NCBI GenBank assembly: GCA_021827255.1
Contig: JAKAWO010000097.1
Location: forward strand, 1-9,527
Length of the DNA stretch: 9,527 nt
From: Acidobacteriota bacterium
GTDB taxonomy: Bacteria; Acidobacteriota; Terriglobia; UBA7540
Direction of reading: 5' to 3'
Each line of letters begins with the position of its first letter. Within the stretch, counting starts at the first letter, position 1. The notes under the pieces were generated by a model. The model made no database searches and was not told the DNA's origin. It was given only the letters and a program-made list of their open reading frames with translations. This document shows, piece by piece, positions 1 through 6,089 of the stretch. A program made the position numbers and the translations under genes.

Positions 1-48
1 GCTGCCGCCAGCGTGGTCTCAGGAACGACTTTATCGCGTGGGGGGCCA

Positions 49-1584
49 ATGACCCAATCGCCTATTGTTGTCCTTGATTTCGGCTCGCAGTACACGCAGC
101 TCATTGCGCGGCGGATTCGGGAGATGAACGTTTACTCGGTCATCGTGCCGTGCAACATCAAATTCGACGAATTGGTGAAGATGAGCCCGCAGGCGCTAAT
201 TCTTTCCGGCGGGCCGTCGTCGGTTTACGATCCCGCGTCGCCAGCCTGCGATGAACGGGTTTTCAAGCTCAACGTCCCGGTGCTGGGCATTTGTTATGGC
301 TTGCAGTGGATGGCTTATAGGCTAGGCGGCAAGGTCGAGCCGGCGAGACGCCGCGAGTACGGGTTGGCGATGCTGGAGATTGACCCCGGGAGCGAGCTTC
401 TGTCGGGGCTTCCGTCGCCTTTGCGCGTCTGGAACAGCCACGGCGACCACGTGGTAGCGGTTCCTCCGGGCTTTCGCATCACCGGCCGCACGGAGAACGC
501 CATTTCGGTGATTGAGAATCCGGTCGCCAAGATGTTCGCCGTGGAGTTCCATCCCGAAGTCCGGCACACGGACCGCGGGGCCGAGATCCTGCGGAATTTT
601 GTGGACCGGATTTGCGGCATCAAGCCCAACTGGTTTCCACGGTCATTCATTGAGGAGACCGTGGCGCGGGTGCGGGAGCGTCTGGGCTCGGAGCGGGCGC
701 TCTGCGCGCTTTCAGGGGGCGTGGACTCAGCCGTGGCCGCCACGCTCGTCAGTCGCGCGATCGGCGACCGGTTGACCTCGGTCTTTGTCAACAACGGCTT
801 GCTGCGCAAGAATGAGTTTGAAAAAGTCAGCCGCGTTCTGCGCCAGCAAGCCCACCTGAACGTCGTCACGGTGGACGCCAGCCAGCGTTTTCTCGCGCGG
901 CTGGCCGGGGTGACGGATCCCGAGCAGAAGCGGAAAATCATTGGCGGGGAGTTCATTCGCATTTTTGAGGAGGAAGCGCGGCGGCTCGGAGAGGTGAAAT
1001 TTCTGGTGCAGGGAACGCTTTATCCTGACGTCATCGAGTCGGTCTCCGTGCGCGGGCCGGCGGCCTCCATCAAGAGCCACCACAACGTGGGTGGCTTGCC
1101 GGCGGACCTTCGCTTTGAACTGGTCGAGCCGTTACGCGAACTTTTCAAAGATGAAGTTCGGGTGGTCGGCAAAGAGTTGGGCCTGCCGGACGAGTTGGTG
1201 AGCCGACAACCCTTCCCGGGTCCGGGCCTGGCCGTGCGCATCTTGGGTGAGGTTACGGAAGACCGTTTGCGCATGGTTCGCGAAGCGGATGCGGTTCTGC
1301 TGGAGGAAATCCGCGCGGCGGGACTCTATAACGAGTTGTGGCAGTCGTTCGCCGTGCTGCTGCCCATTTCGAGCGTTGGAGTGATGGGCGACGCTCGAAC
1401 CTACGCCTCGACGATCGCGCTTCGAGCGGTGAAATCGGAAGATGGCATGACCGCCGACTGGGCCCGGCTGCCTTCCGAGGTGCTGGAAAGGGTGTCCACC
1501 CGCCTGGTCAATGAAGTGAAGGGCGTGAACCGGGTGGTGCTCGACATCACCTCGAAGCCGCCCGCGACCATTGAATGGGAATAG
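49..1584 (+). CDS. guaA: GMP synthase (glutamine-hydrolysing)
   Basis: Converts XMP to GMP with ATP and glutamine, the last step of de novo guanine nucleotide synthesis, in the cytoplasm. The 511-residue product has the usual family length. Residues 1-190 are a class I glutamine amidotransferase domain with DFGSQYTQ at 10-17, nucleophile Cys82 in GICYGLQ, and His168/Glu170 in FHPE. The ATP-pyrophosphatase domain follows, with P-loop SGGVDS at 222-227, then LVQGTLYPDVIES, IKSHHNVGGLP and FPGPGLAVRI. The C-terminal dimerisation domain ends in the family's characteristic PATIEWE. All catalytic residues are present, so the enzyme should be active. I chose ATG 49 because it aligns with usual GuaA N-termini; a GTG at 13 is in frame but would add 12 atypical residues. 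The G-run at 40-45 is a poorly spaced ribosome site. The promoter is probably outside the window. Identification is very secure. Confidence 0.98.
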   Translation: MTQSPIVVLDFGSQYTQLIARRIREMNVYSVIVPCNIKFDELVKMSPQALILSGGPSSVYDPASPACDERVFKLNVPVLGICYGLQWMAYRLGGKVEPARRREYGLAMLEIDPGSELLSGLPSPLRVWNSHGDHVVAVPPGFRITGRTENAISVIENPVAKMFAVEFHPEVRHTDRGAEILRNFVDRICGIKPNWFPRSFIEETVARVRERLGSERALCALSGGVDSAVAATLVSRAIGDRLTSVFVNNGLLRKNEFEKVSRVLRQQAHLNVVTVDASQRFLARLAGVTDPEQKRKIIGGEFIRIFEEEARRLGEVKFLVQGTLYPDVIESVSVRGPAASIKSHHNVGGLPADLRFELVEPLRELFKDEVRVVGKELGLPDELVSRQPFPGPGLAVRILGEVTEDRLRMVREADAVLLEEIRAAGLYNELWQSFAVLLPISSVGVMGDARTYASTIALRAVKSEDGMTADWARLPSEVLERVSTRLVNEVKGVNRVVLDITSKPPATIEWE

Positions 1585-1585
1585 A

Positions 1586-1613
1586 AGACCCCTTCGGCTG
1601 CCGCGGTGGGTCT
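1586..1613. terminator. Possible hairpin between convergent guaA and the XRE gene
   Basis: AGACCC (1586-1591) pairs with GGGTCT (1608-1613) around a 16-nt loop, directly after the guaA stop. A competing 5-bp stem (TCGGC 1594-1598 with GCCGA 1614-1618) is also possible. There is no T-tract on either side, so it is not a canonical intrinsic terminator. The location between two convergent genes is the main support. Confidence 0.3.
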
Positions 1614-1644
1614 GCCGAGCGATTGAGTCGCGGAAAACCTCTAA

Positions 1645-2019
1645 CTACCGATTGGCCAGCTTTTGGGCCATGTAGAGCAGCAGGCGGCGGTCGCGCTCAT
1701 TGATTCGGGAGAGCAGGCGTTTGACCTTTTGAAAAAACCGCGAGTCCTTATCCGCTGCATACTCGGCCACTAGCTCATCCGTCGTGCGGCGCTGGGTCAG
1801 GTTCGGCAGTTCGGGCGGTTGATCCCCCTCGTAGAACAGAGCGTAGAGAGGGATTTCGAGTGCTGCCGCAAGTCTCTCCAGGGTTTCGAGAGAGGGCACG
1901 GTGTGACCATTCTCAACACGGGAGATGTAACAGCGGAGCAATCCTGTCCGCTTTTCGATGTCGCCTTGCGAGAGGTTTTTTCCCTCACGCAGTTTGCGCA
2001 GTCGCAGTCCGATAACCAT
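1645..2019 (-). CDS. XRE-family helix-turn-helix transcriptional regulator
   Basis: A 124-residue DNA-binding protein. Residues about 5-62 are an HTH_3 (Cro/C1-type) domain: LRKLREGKNLSQGDIEKRTG supplies the first helices, CYISRVENG (30-38) is the recognition helix region, and PSLETLERLAAALEIPLYALF closes the domain. The remaining 60 residues are charged and helical (KVKRLLSRINERDRRLL) with no recognisable ligand or peptidase domain. The start ATG (2017-2019) has AGGA about 9 nt upstream. It is convergent with guaA and divergent from the ECF sigma operon, with 136 bp shared between the two starts, so control of itself or of that operon is possible but not shown. From memory, very similar short XRE proteins recur in Acidobacteriota. 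No target is known to me, and it does not look like a phage repressor in context. Confidence 0.9.
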   Translation of the reverse strand: MVIGLRLRKLREGKNLSQGDIEKRTGLLRCYISRVENGHTVPSLETLERLAAALEIPLYALFYEGDQPPELPNLTQRRTTDELVAEYAADKDSRFFQKVKRLLSRINERDRRLLLYMAQKLANR

Positions 2020-2094
2020 AATGATATCCTTTCACACCGTAATAATTTAGTCAATCGAAATTCCAGCACGAAGGAAGATGCACCGCAGGATGCC

Positions 2095-2121
2095 TGTAAC
2101 CTTGAGACCCCAAGCATCGTC
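2095..2121 (+). promoter_or_regulatory. Candidate ECF-sigma-type promoter of the sigma/anti-sigma operon
   Basis: TGTAAC (2095-2100), a spacer of exactly 17 nt, then CGTC (2118-2121). The AAC-containing -35 and CGTC -10 with 16-17 nt spacing are the hallmark of ECF-type promoters (Bacillus SigX and SigM promoters have this form). Transcription would begin near 2128, just ahead of the AAGGA at 2134-2138. This placement suggests that the sigma factor transcribes its own operon, as is common for ECF factors. The motif match is seen; the autoregulation is inferred. Confidence 0.5.
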
Positions 2122-2155
2122 GAAGTTACTGGGAAGGACAGGCCATGGAACTTGA

Positions 2156-2752
2156 ATGGCAAATCCGCACCCTGAGGCCCGCCAGGAAATTGAGCTCATT
2201 AAGCGTTGCCAGAAGGGCGACCGAGAAGCGTTTGGTTCCCTGGCGGAGACCTACCGCCGGCCAATTTTCTCGCTTGTCTTCCACCTCGTTCACCGGCGGG
2301 ATGAGGTGGAGGATATCGTCCAAGAGATTTTCATCAAGGCTTTTGTCGCCATCCGAGGCTACAACTTTCAATCCTCCTTTCGGACCTGGTTGTCACGGAT
2401 CGCCATCAACCATTGCTATGATTACTTGCGCAGAAATCGGGTCTCGCGGATTACCTACTTTTGGCAAATGGGGGAGGAAAGCGAGCGGCGAATTGAATCC
2501 GGCGGGGAAGGGCGGAAGCCGGGCCCTCACGGCCATGAAGATCAGCTTGCGCTGGCTGATTTAGTGGATAAACTATTGGCCAGAGCGCCGGTCGAGGATC
2601 GCATCATCTTGACCCTGAAAGAACTTGAAGATCGTTCGGTAGAAGAAATTGCCGGGATCAGCGGCCTCAAGCCGAGCACGGTAAAAGTTCGCCTGCACCG
2701 GGCAAGGAAGAGGATGTTGAAGGATTACAAAAAGTGGCGCCGAGGAGGGTGA
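2156..2752 (+). CDS. RNA polymerase sigma factor, ECF (RpoE-like) subfamily
   Basis: A 198-residue group IV sigma factor that directs RNA polymerase to a stress regulon. Sigma region 2 spans about 24-95: EAFGSLAETYRRPIF, then the DEVEDIVQEIFIKAF core-binding helix, then FRTWLSRIAINHCYDYLRRN for -10 recognition. A polar, glycine-rich linker follows (about 105-130). Region 4 is at about 140-190, with DRIILTLKELEDRSVEEIAG and the helix-turn-helix LKPSTVKVRLHRARKRM for the -35. There is no region 1.1 or 3 and no C-terminal extension. The start is fixed to ATG 2156 or later because TGA lies immediately upstream in frame (2153-2155). The clear AAGGA at 2134-2138 is 17 nt away and is better spaced for an out-of-frame ATG at 2145. 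The anti-sigma gene follows after 3 nt, so this sigma is probably held inactive by it. The inducing signal is unknown. Confidence 0.95.
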   Translation: MANPHPEARQEIELIKRCQKGDREAFGSLAETYRRPIFSLVFHLVHRRDEVEDIVQEIFIKAFVAIRGYNFQSSFRTWLSRIAINHCYDYLRRNRVSRITYFWQMGEESERRIESGGEGRKPGPHGHEDQLALADLVDKLLARAPVEDRIILTLKELEDRSVEEIAGISGLKPSTVKVRLHRARKRMLKDYKKWRRGG

Positions 2753-2755
2753 CGC

Positions 2756-3229
2756 ATGCGCTGCCGAAAGGTTCGGAAGATTCTTGAAGAGGGGAGCCAC
2801 GACGATCCGCACGTCCAGGCGCATGTGAAGAGCTGTCCAGCCTGCGGCGAGGCGGCGGCCGGCTGGAGCGTGCTGCGCTCCGGCTTCCGCCAGCTTCGGC
2901 GGGAAGAGCCGCCCGAGGTTTCTTGGGGATTTGCCGAGCGCCTGCTGCGCCGCCTCGAAGTTGCAGTCCAACGACCGAGCGAGGAGTTGATAGAGATGGC
3001 CGGGCGCCGGATCGTTTACGTGACGCTGTTGATCACCTTGCTCGTCCTCGTGAGCTTGTGGGCGCCTTCCTCCGGGCCGCGGGGAGCGGGGGGAACCGCT
3101 GAAGTGCTGGTCGCGCGCCCCGAGATGGCGGAGGTCAGCCAGGAGGCGCCTCTTGGCCTCGGCTCGCTCGCGCTTGTTCCTTCCAGATTGGCTGGACAGA
3201 CGGCTGCGGGAGGGCAGCGACAAAAGTGA
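2756..3229 (+). CDS. Zinc-finger (ZAS) transmembrane anti-sigma factor
   Basis: A 157-residue protein predicted to bind the upstream ECF sigma factor at the membrane. The cytoplasmic N-terminus carries the ZAS zinc motif His23-x3-Cys27-x2-Cys30 (HVKSCPAC). An amphipathic, charged stretch (about 40-80) follows, where ZAS domains normally clamp sigma. One hydrophobic membrane segment lies at about 86-103 (IVYVTLLITLLVLVSLW). The last ~54 residues are periplasmic, low in complexity (Gly/Ala/Pro-rich), and show no recognised sensory domain. ATG 2756 lies 3 nt after the sigma stop with GAGGAGG (2742-2748) 7 nt upstream, indicating coupled expression. Its TGA overlaps the GTG start of the next gene. 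The small, featureless periplasmic part suggests that sensing is delegated, possibly to the third protein of the operon. Release could be by regulated proteolysis or by zinc/redox change; the sequence does not decide. Confidence 0.88.
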   Translation: MRCRKVRKILEEGSHDDPHVQAHVKSCPACGEAAAGWSVLRSGFRQLRREEPPEVSWGFAERLLRRLEVAVQRPSEELIEMAGRRIVYVTLLITLLVLVSLWAPSSGPRGAGGTAEVLVARPEMAEVSQEAPLGLGSLALVPSRLAGQTAAGGQRQK

Positions 3230-3600
3230 CCCGCCGCGCTTACCTTTATTTTGTCCTCACCTTCATTCTCGGCTTGATCGTGGGGTCAGCCTTAACGCTG
3301 ATCTACGGCTGGCACTCCGGGCGTTGGCACCGCCGCCCGCCGAACCGGCAGTGGATTGTCGCCCATCTCAAACGGGACCTGAATCTCGACGGCTCGCAAA
3401 CGGCTCAAGTCAATCAAATTGTTAAAGACGATATGACGAAAATCCGGGGTCTCCAGAAACAGTTGGAGCCGCAATTCGCCGCCATTCGCAAGCAGGGACG
3501 GGATCGGATCCGACAGATCTTAAATCCAACCCAGCTCGCCAAGTTCAACGCCATGGTCGCCAGTTGGCACGCTCGAATGAAAAAGCGCCACCGTCACTGA
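3226..3600 (+). CDS. Membrane-anchored Spy/CpxP/CnrX-like periplasmic protein
   Basis: A 124-residue protein with a basic start (MTRR), one hydrophobic segment at about 5-27 acting as signal anchor or uncleaved signal, and a helical, strongly basic periplasmic domain. Two degenerate copies of the LTxxQ motif of the Spy/CpxP family are visible: LNLDGSQTAQVNQI (52-65) and LNPTQLAKF (99-107). These are separated by a long charged helix, as in heavy-metal-sensor and chaperone members. Histidines cluster after the membrane segment (WHSGRWHRR, 29-37) and at the C-terminus (WHARMKKRHRH, 114-124), hinting at metal binding. The GTG start overlaps the anti-sigma stop as GTGA, a translational-coupling arrangement; GGGAGGG (3208-3214) lies about 12 nt upstream. 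Membership is inferred from motif layout, not from a search. The role could be a metal or misfolding sensor acting on the anti-sigma factor, or a periplasmic chaperone. Confidence 0.75.
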   Translation: MTRRAYLYFVLTFILGLIVGSALTLIYGWHSGRWHRRPPNRQWIVAHLKRDLNLDGSQTAQVNQIVKDDMTKIRGLQKQLEPQFAAIRKQGRDRIRQILNPTQLAKFNAMVASWHARMKKRHRH

Positions 3601-3620
3601 GCCCAGCTTTCAGCTTTTAT

Positions 3621-4082
3621 TCAGAAGGGGATGTCTTCGTCGGTGATGCCGGGGTCGGCGGCTGGCTCGGGCGCGGAGGGCGCGCTTTCACCCCGACTCG
3701 GGGCGGAGGAGTCGGCCGACAAACCCTCATGGCTCCGCTCGCCGTCGCTCTTAGCGCCCAGCATTTGCATGTTTCGCGCCACGATCTCGTAAGCCGTTTT
3801 CTTATTGCCCGCTTGGTCTTCCCATTGATGGCTGCGGATGCTGCCCTCAATGTAAACCAGCTTGCCTTTGGTCAGGTATTCTCCGCAGATCTCCGCTAGC
3901 TTGTTCCACGCAACGATATTGTGCCACTCGGTTTTTTTCTGCTGTTCGCCGTTGCGATCCTTGAAGCTTTCATCCGTGGCCAAGGTGAATTTCGCCACCG
4001 GAGCTCCGCTCGGAGTGTACTTCAGCTCGGGATCCTTTCCCAGGCGCCCGATCAAAATAACTTTGTTGACTGTGCCGCTCAT
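3621..4082 (-). CDS. ssb: Single-stranded DNA-binding protein
   Basis: Binds and protects single-stranded DNA in replication, repair and recombination, and recruits partner proteins. The 153-residue product has an OB-fold at about 1-110, opening with NKVILIGRLGKDPELKYTPS. It contains TEWHNIVAWNKLAEICGEYL, with Trp53, Trp59 and Trp87 likely stacking on DNA. A disordered Ser/Pro/Ala linker (about 112-144) leads to the acidic tip DEDIPF, the classic partner-binding end. The linker is short compared with E. coli SSB (178 residues). ATG 4080-4082 has GAGGTG about 5 nt upstream. It lies 39 bp downstream of cpoB on the same strand and probably shares its transcript. It is convergent with the Spy-like gene, with only 20 bp between the stops. 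This is not the more familiar rpsF-ssb-rpsR context, so the genome may hold a second ssb. Confidence 0.97.
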   Translation of the reverse strand: MSGTVNKVILIGRLGKDPELKYTPSGAPVAKFTLATDESFKDRNGEQQKKTEWHNIVAWNKLAEICGEYLTKGKLVYIEGSIRSHQWEDQAGNKKTAYEIVARNMQMLGAKSDGERSHEGLSADSSAPSRGESAPSAPEPAADPGITDEDIPF

Positions 4083-4121
4083 GACACCTCGTTTCTCCGC
4101 CTGCCTTCTGAATGTCTGGCT

Positions 4122-5012
4122 TCACTTCTGCTTGCGCGGCGGTCGGTAGAGCGCCCTCAGCCGCTGGCGAGCCAAATCCGCCTCCGAGGAGTGCGGATAC
4201 CGCTGAATCAATGAGCGCAACTCGCGGATGCCGGCTTGGGTTTCGCCCAGGGCGAGCAGAGCGTAAGCCTTCTTGAGCTGCGCGGTGGGCAGCCGGGGGC
4301 CGCTCTGATATCGGTCAAGGCACTTATTGAATTCCCCCACCGCCTTGGGATAATTGCCCTCGTCGTAGTAAGCGTCACCAATGTAGTATTGCGCGTCCGA
4401 CGCGCGGCTGGTCGTCCCGTAATACTGCAGATATTCCTTGAAGCCTTGAATCGCCAAGCCGTACTGCCCGCTGTTATAGCTCGTGAGCGCCGAACTGAAC
4501 AACGCATTGGGGTCAGGGGTCGCGGCTGACGTAGGCGTCGTCGCATCGGGAGAGGGGACTGACGGGTTCGCGCCGGGTGTTTCAGTCGCGCTTGTGGTCG
4601 TGGGAGGGGGAGCTTGGTTGAGGGTTTGAATGATGTTCTGAGTCTTGGCGATTTGGTCGCTCAGTTTGGCCAGGCGCGCGTTGGCTTCATCCACGCTCGA
4701 GCCCAACGCCTGGACTTGCCCCGTCAGGGTTTGCATGGAAGAACCGTAACTGGCCAGGCTGTGCTCGGTGGTCCGACGGATATCGCTGACCTGCTGCTTG
4801 ATCGTTTGAACATCACCTTGCGTTTGCTGGATCAGCGTCTTCAGGATCGCCGTCTGCGTGGCCAAGGTCGTCTGCAAGGTCTGGACTTCCTGCTGGAGCG
4901 TGTCCAGTTGCTGCATCATTTCAATAGTTTGCCGGCTCACGGCGAACGCCGGCGAAGCTCCGAAAACGCCCATCCCGGCGGCGAGCAAAAGCGAAATCAA
5001 ATACTTTTTCAA
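4122..5012 (-). CDS. cpoB: Tol-Pal accessory protein CpoB/YbgF, coiled coil plus TPR
   Basis: A periplasmic protein that links the Tol-Pal machine to peptidoglycan synthesis during division. The 296-residue precursor has a Sec signal peptide (KK, hydrophobic core 4-20, cleavage after the AFA at 22-24). A Gln/Thr-rich coiled coil at about 28-132 resembles the trimerisation region of YbgF. A Pro/Thr/Ser linker (about 133-167) is followed by tetratricopeptide repeats from about 168, for example LFSSALTSYNSGQYGLAIQG, YYIGDAYYDEGNYPKAVGEF and AYALLALGETQAGIRELRSL. The start appears to be TTG (5010-5012): it gives a complete signal peptide and has GGGAGAAGG upstream at good spacing, while the next Met (residue 14) would cut the signal in half. 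It follows pal by 197 bp with its own promoter candidate and precedes ssb by 39 bp. Confidence 0.92.
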   Translation of the reverse strand: MKKYLISLLLAAGMGVFGASPAFAVSRQTIEMMQQLDTLQQEVQTLQTTLATQTAILKTLIQQTQGDVQTIKQQVSDIRRTTEHSLASYGSSMQTLTGQVQALGSSVDEANARLAKLSDQIAKTQNIIQTLNQAPPPTTTSATETPGANPSVPSPDATTPTSAATPDPNALFSSALTSYNSGQYGLAIQGFKEYLQYYGTTSRASDAQYYIGDAYYDEGNYPKAVGEFNKCLDRYQSGPRLPTAQLKKAYALLALGETQAGIRELRSLIQRYPHSSEADLARQRLRALYRPPRKQK

Positions 5013-5056
5013 AGCGCCTTCTCCCTCTTTATCCGCAAAAATCGTCCCCCAGGCAC

Positions 5057-5085
5057 AGTCTATCCCTGCCGCGCCTCGGGGTCAA
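5057..5085 (-). promoter_or_regulatory. Candidate housekeeping promoter for cpoB-ssb
   Basis: On the minus strand, TTGACC (5080-5085) and TAGACT (5057-5062) are separated by exactly 17 nt, five and four matches out of six to the sigma-70-type consensus. Transcription would start near 5050, giving a leader of roughly 38 nt before the TTG start of cpoB. This suggests cpoB and ssb can be expressed separately from the upstream tol genes. Confidence 0.5.
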
Positions 5086-5105
5086 CGGGCACACAGAGAC
5101 TCGGA

Positions 5106-5122
5106 GAGTTCCCGTGAGTTCC
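5106..5122 (-). repeat. Tandem heptamer direct repeat upstream of the cpoB promoter
   Basis: GGAACTC on the minus strand occurs at 5116-5122 and again at 5106-5112, 10 bp apart, one helical turn. The pair ends about 20 bp upstream of the -35 hexamer at 5080-5085, where an activator dimer could bind on one face of the helix. The first copy also fits an RpoE-like -35 element. Chance occurrence is possible for so short a repeat. Confidence 0.35.
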
Positions 5123-5209
5123 GTTCGCCCCTCGCTTGGCCGCGCAGGGACGATGAGGGAGGCGGCAGCGTCAAAAGGGGCCCGAAGTTGGCGGCTTGCC
5201 TCCCGCGTG

Positions 5210-5971
5210 CTAATGCGTCTCTGAACCAAACACGAAATGCGCCCGGCGGTTTTCCTGCCAGCAGGCACGGGTTTGCTCGGTGCAGAACGGGCGGTCTTTG
5301 CCGTAGGAAATCGTGCTGATGCGCGAGGCGGAAACCCCCAGATTGACCAGGAAGTTCTTCGCCGCGTCAGCCCGGCGCTGGCCAAGGCCGAGGTTGTATT
5401 CCTCGGTTCCACGCTCGTCGCAATGGCCCTCGATGGTGAAGTTAAGGCTGGGATGGGCCTTAAAGAACTGCGCGTCTTCCGTCAGCGCCGCTTGGGCATC
5501 CGGCCGGATGTTGGCCCGGTTGTAATCGAAGAACGCGTCCTTAACGCTTTGCTCGAAGAGTTCTTCCTCGGTGACCGGAGGCGCCGCTTCAGCCGTCGGC
5601 GCTGGAGGAGCGGTCGTAACGGTCACGCGCGCCTCATCAGTGTTCTCACCGCCCGGGCCTTTCAAGGTAAGCGTGTAGGTGGTGGACTGTTGCGGGCTGA
5701 CGGTGGTTGATCCCTGCGGCTGCACCTTGCCGACGCTGGGTTCGAGGTCGAGATTAGTCGCGTTCTCCGAGGTCCAGGTCAGGGTTGCGGACTGGCCGGC
5801 CTGGATCGTGCTCGGCTCGGCGGTCAGGCTACCGGTCGGCGACGCGGCCGTCGCGGGCGGCGGTGGAGTGGCTGGCGGTGGAACGGCTTTCTTGTGGCAT
5901 GAGGTGGTCCCGAGGACCGTCAGTCCCAAAATCGCGGTCAGGATTATAAGCCTCCGTTGGTGCGATTGCAT
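5210..5971 (-). CDS. pal: Peptidoglycan-associated lipoprotein Pal with an inserted Ig-like domain
   Basis: An outer-membrane lipoprotein that binds peptidoglycan and is positioned by TolB/TolA. The 253-residue precursor has a signal peptide (QRR, hydrophobic 9-21) ending at GTTSC with lipidated Cys25; Thr at -3 is unusual for a lipobox. After a Pro/Ala-rich tether (30-46), residues about 47-119 form an Ig-like beta domain (GSLTAEPSTIQAGQSATLTW to ARVTVTT) not present in E. coli Pal. The OmpA-C domain at about 143-248 has the family motifs IEGHCDERGTEEYNLGLGQRRA and ISYGKDRPF, with NRRAHFVF near the end and the Asp/Arg peptidoglycan-binding residues in place. The start is ATG 5969-5971 because GGGAGG (5979-5984) lies 7 nt upstream; the ATG at 5975-5977 would be only 1-2 nt from it. 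It follows tolB after 234 bp with a candidate promoter of its own. Confidence 0.95.
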   Translation of the reverse strand: MQSHQRRLIILTAILGLTVLGTTSCHKKAVPPPATPPPPATAASPTGSLTAEPSTIQAGQSATLTWTSENATNLDLEPSVGKVQPQGSTTVSPQQSTTYTLTLKGPGGENTDEARVTVTTAPPAPTAEAAPPVTEEELFEQSVKDAFFDYNRANIRPDAQAALTEDAQFFKAHPSLNFTIEGHCDERGTEEYNLGLGQRRADAAKNFLVNLGVSASRISTISYGKDRPFCTEQTRACWQENRRAHFVFGSETH

Positions 5972-6089
5972 TTTCATTCCTCCCTTGATGGATGACGATA
6001 AAAATTGAGAACTTGCGCCATGGAGATTCAAGGCTGGGGCGCCGCTTGAGGCTGGTTAACCGACGGCTACCGAGAAACCTAAACGCGGG

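Noticed and set aside
13..48. Upstream in-frame GTG start for guaA at 13.
   Set aside because: It adds 12 residues unlike any GuaA N-terminus; ATG 49 aligns with the family start.
781..819. Asn in the VNNGLLRKNE segment of GuaA where E. coli has Asp (VDNG).
   Set aside because: From memory this Asn variant occurs in many bacterial GMP synthases, and all other key residues are intact, so it is probably ordinary variation.
315..962. Long open frame antisense to guaA on the minus strand (about 215 codons).
   Set aside because: It lies wholly inside guaA, is rich in Arg/Ser/Thr as expected for the complement of a GC-rich gene, and shows no recognisable domain or ribosome site.
2026..2054. Possible promoter of the XRE gene: TTGACT (2049-2054) and AAGGAT (2026-2031) on the minus strand, 17 nt apart.
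   Set aside because: The -10 has only three matches and would overlap the ribosome site, leaving almost no leader. Not convincing.
2145..2564. Open frame from ATG 2145 overlapping the sigma gene in another frame, with a well-placed ribosome site.
   Set aside because: The translation is low-complexity Arg/Ser/Gly-rich with no family signature, and the overlapping sigma frame is unambiguously real. Kept only as a possible translation-initiation decoy.
3605..3618. AGCT-TTC-AGCT followed by T residues after the Spy-like gene, a terminator candidate.
   Set aside because: The stem has only 4 bp and the T run is short, so it is too weak to call.
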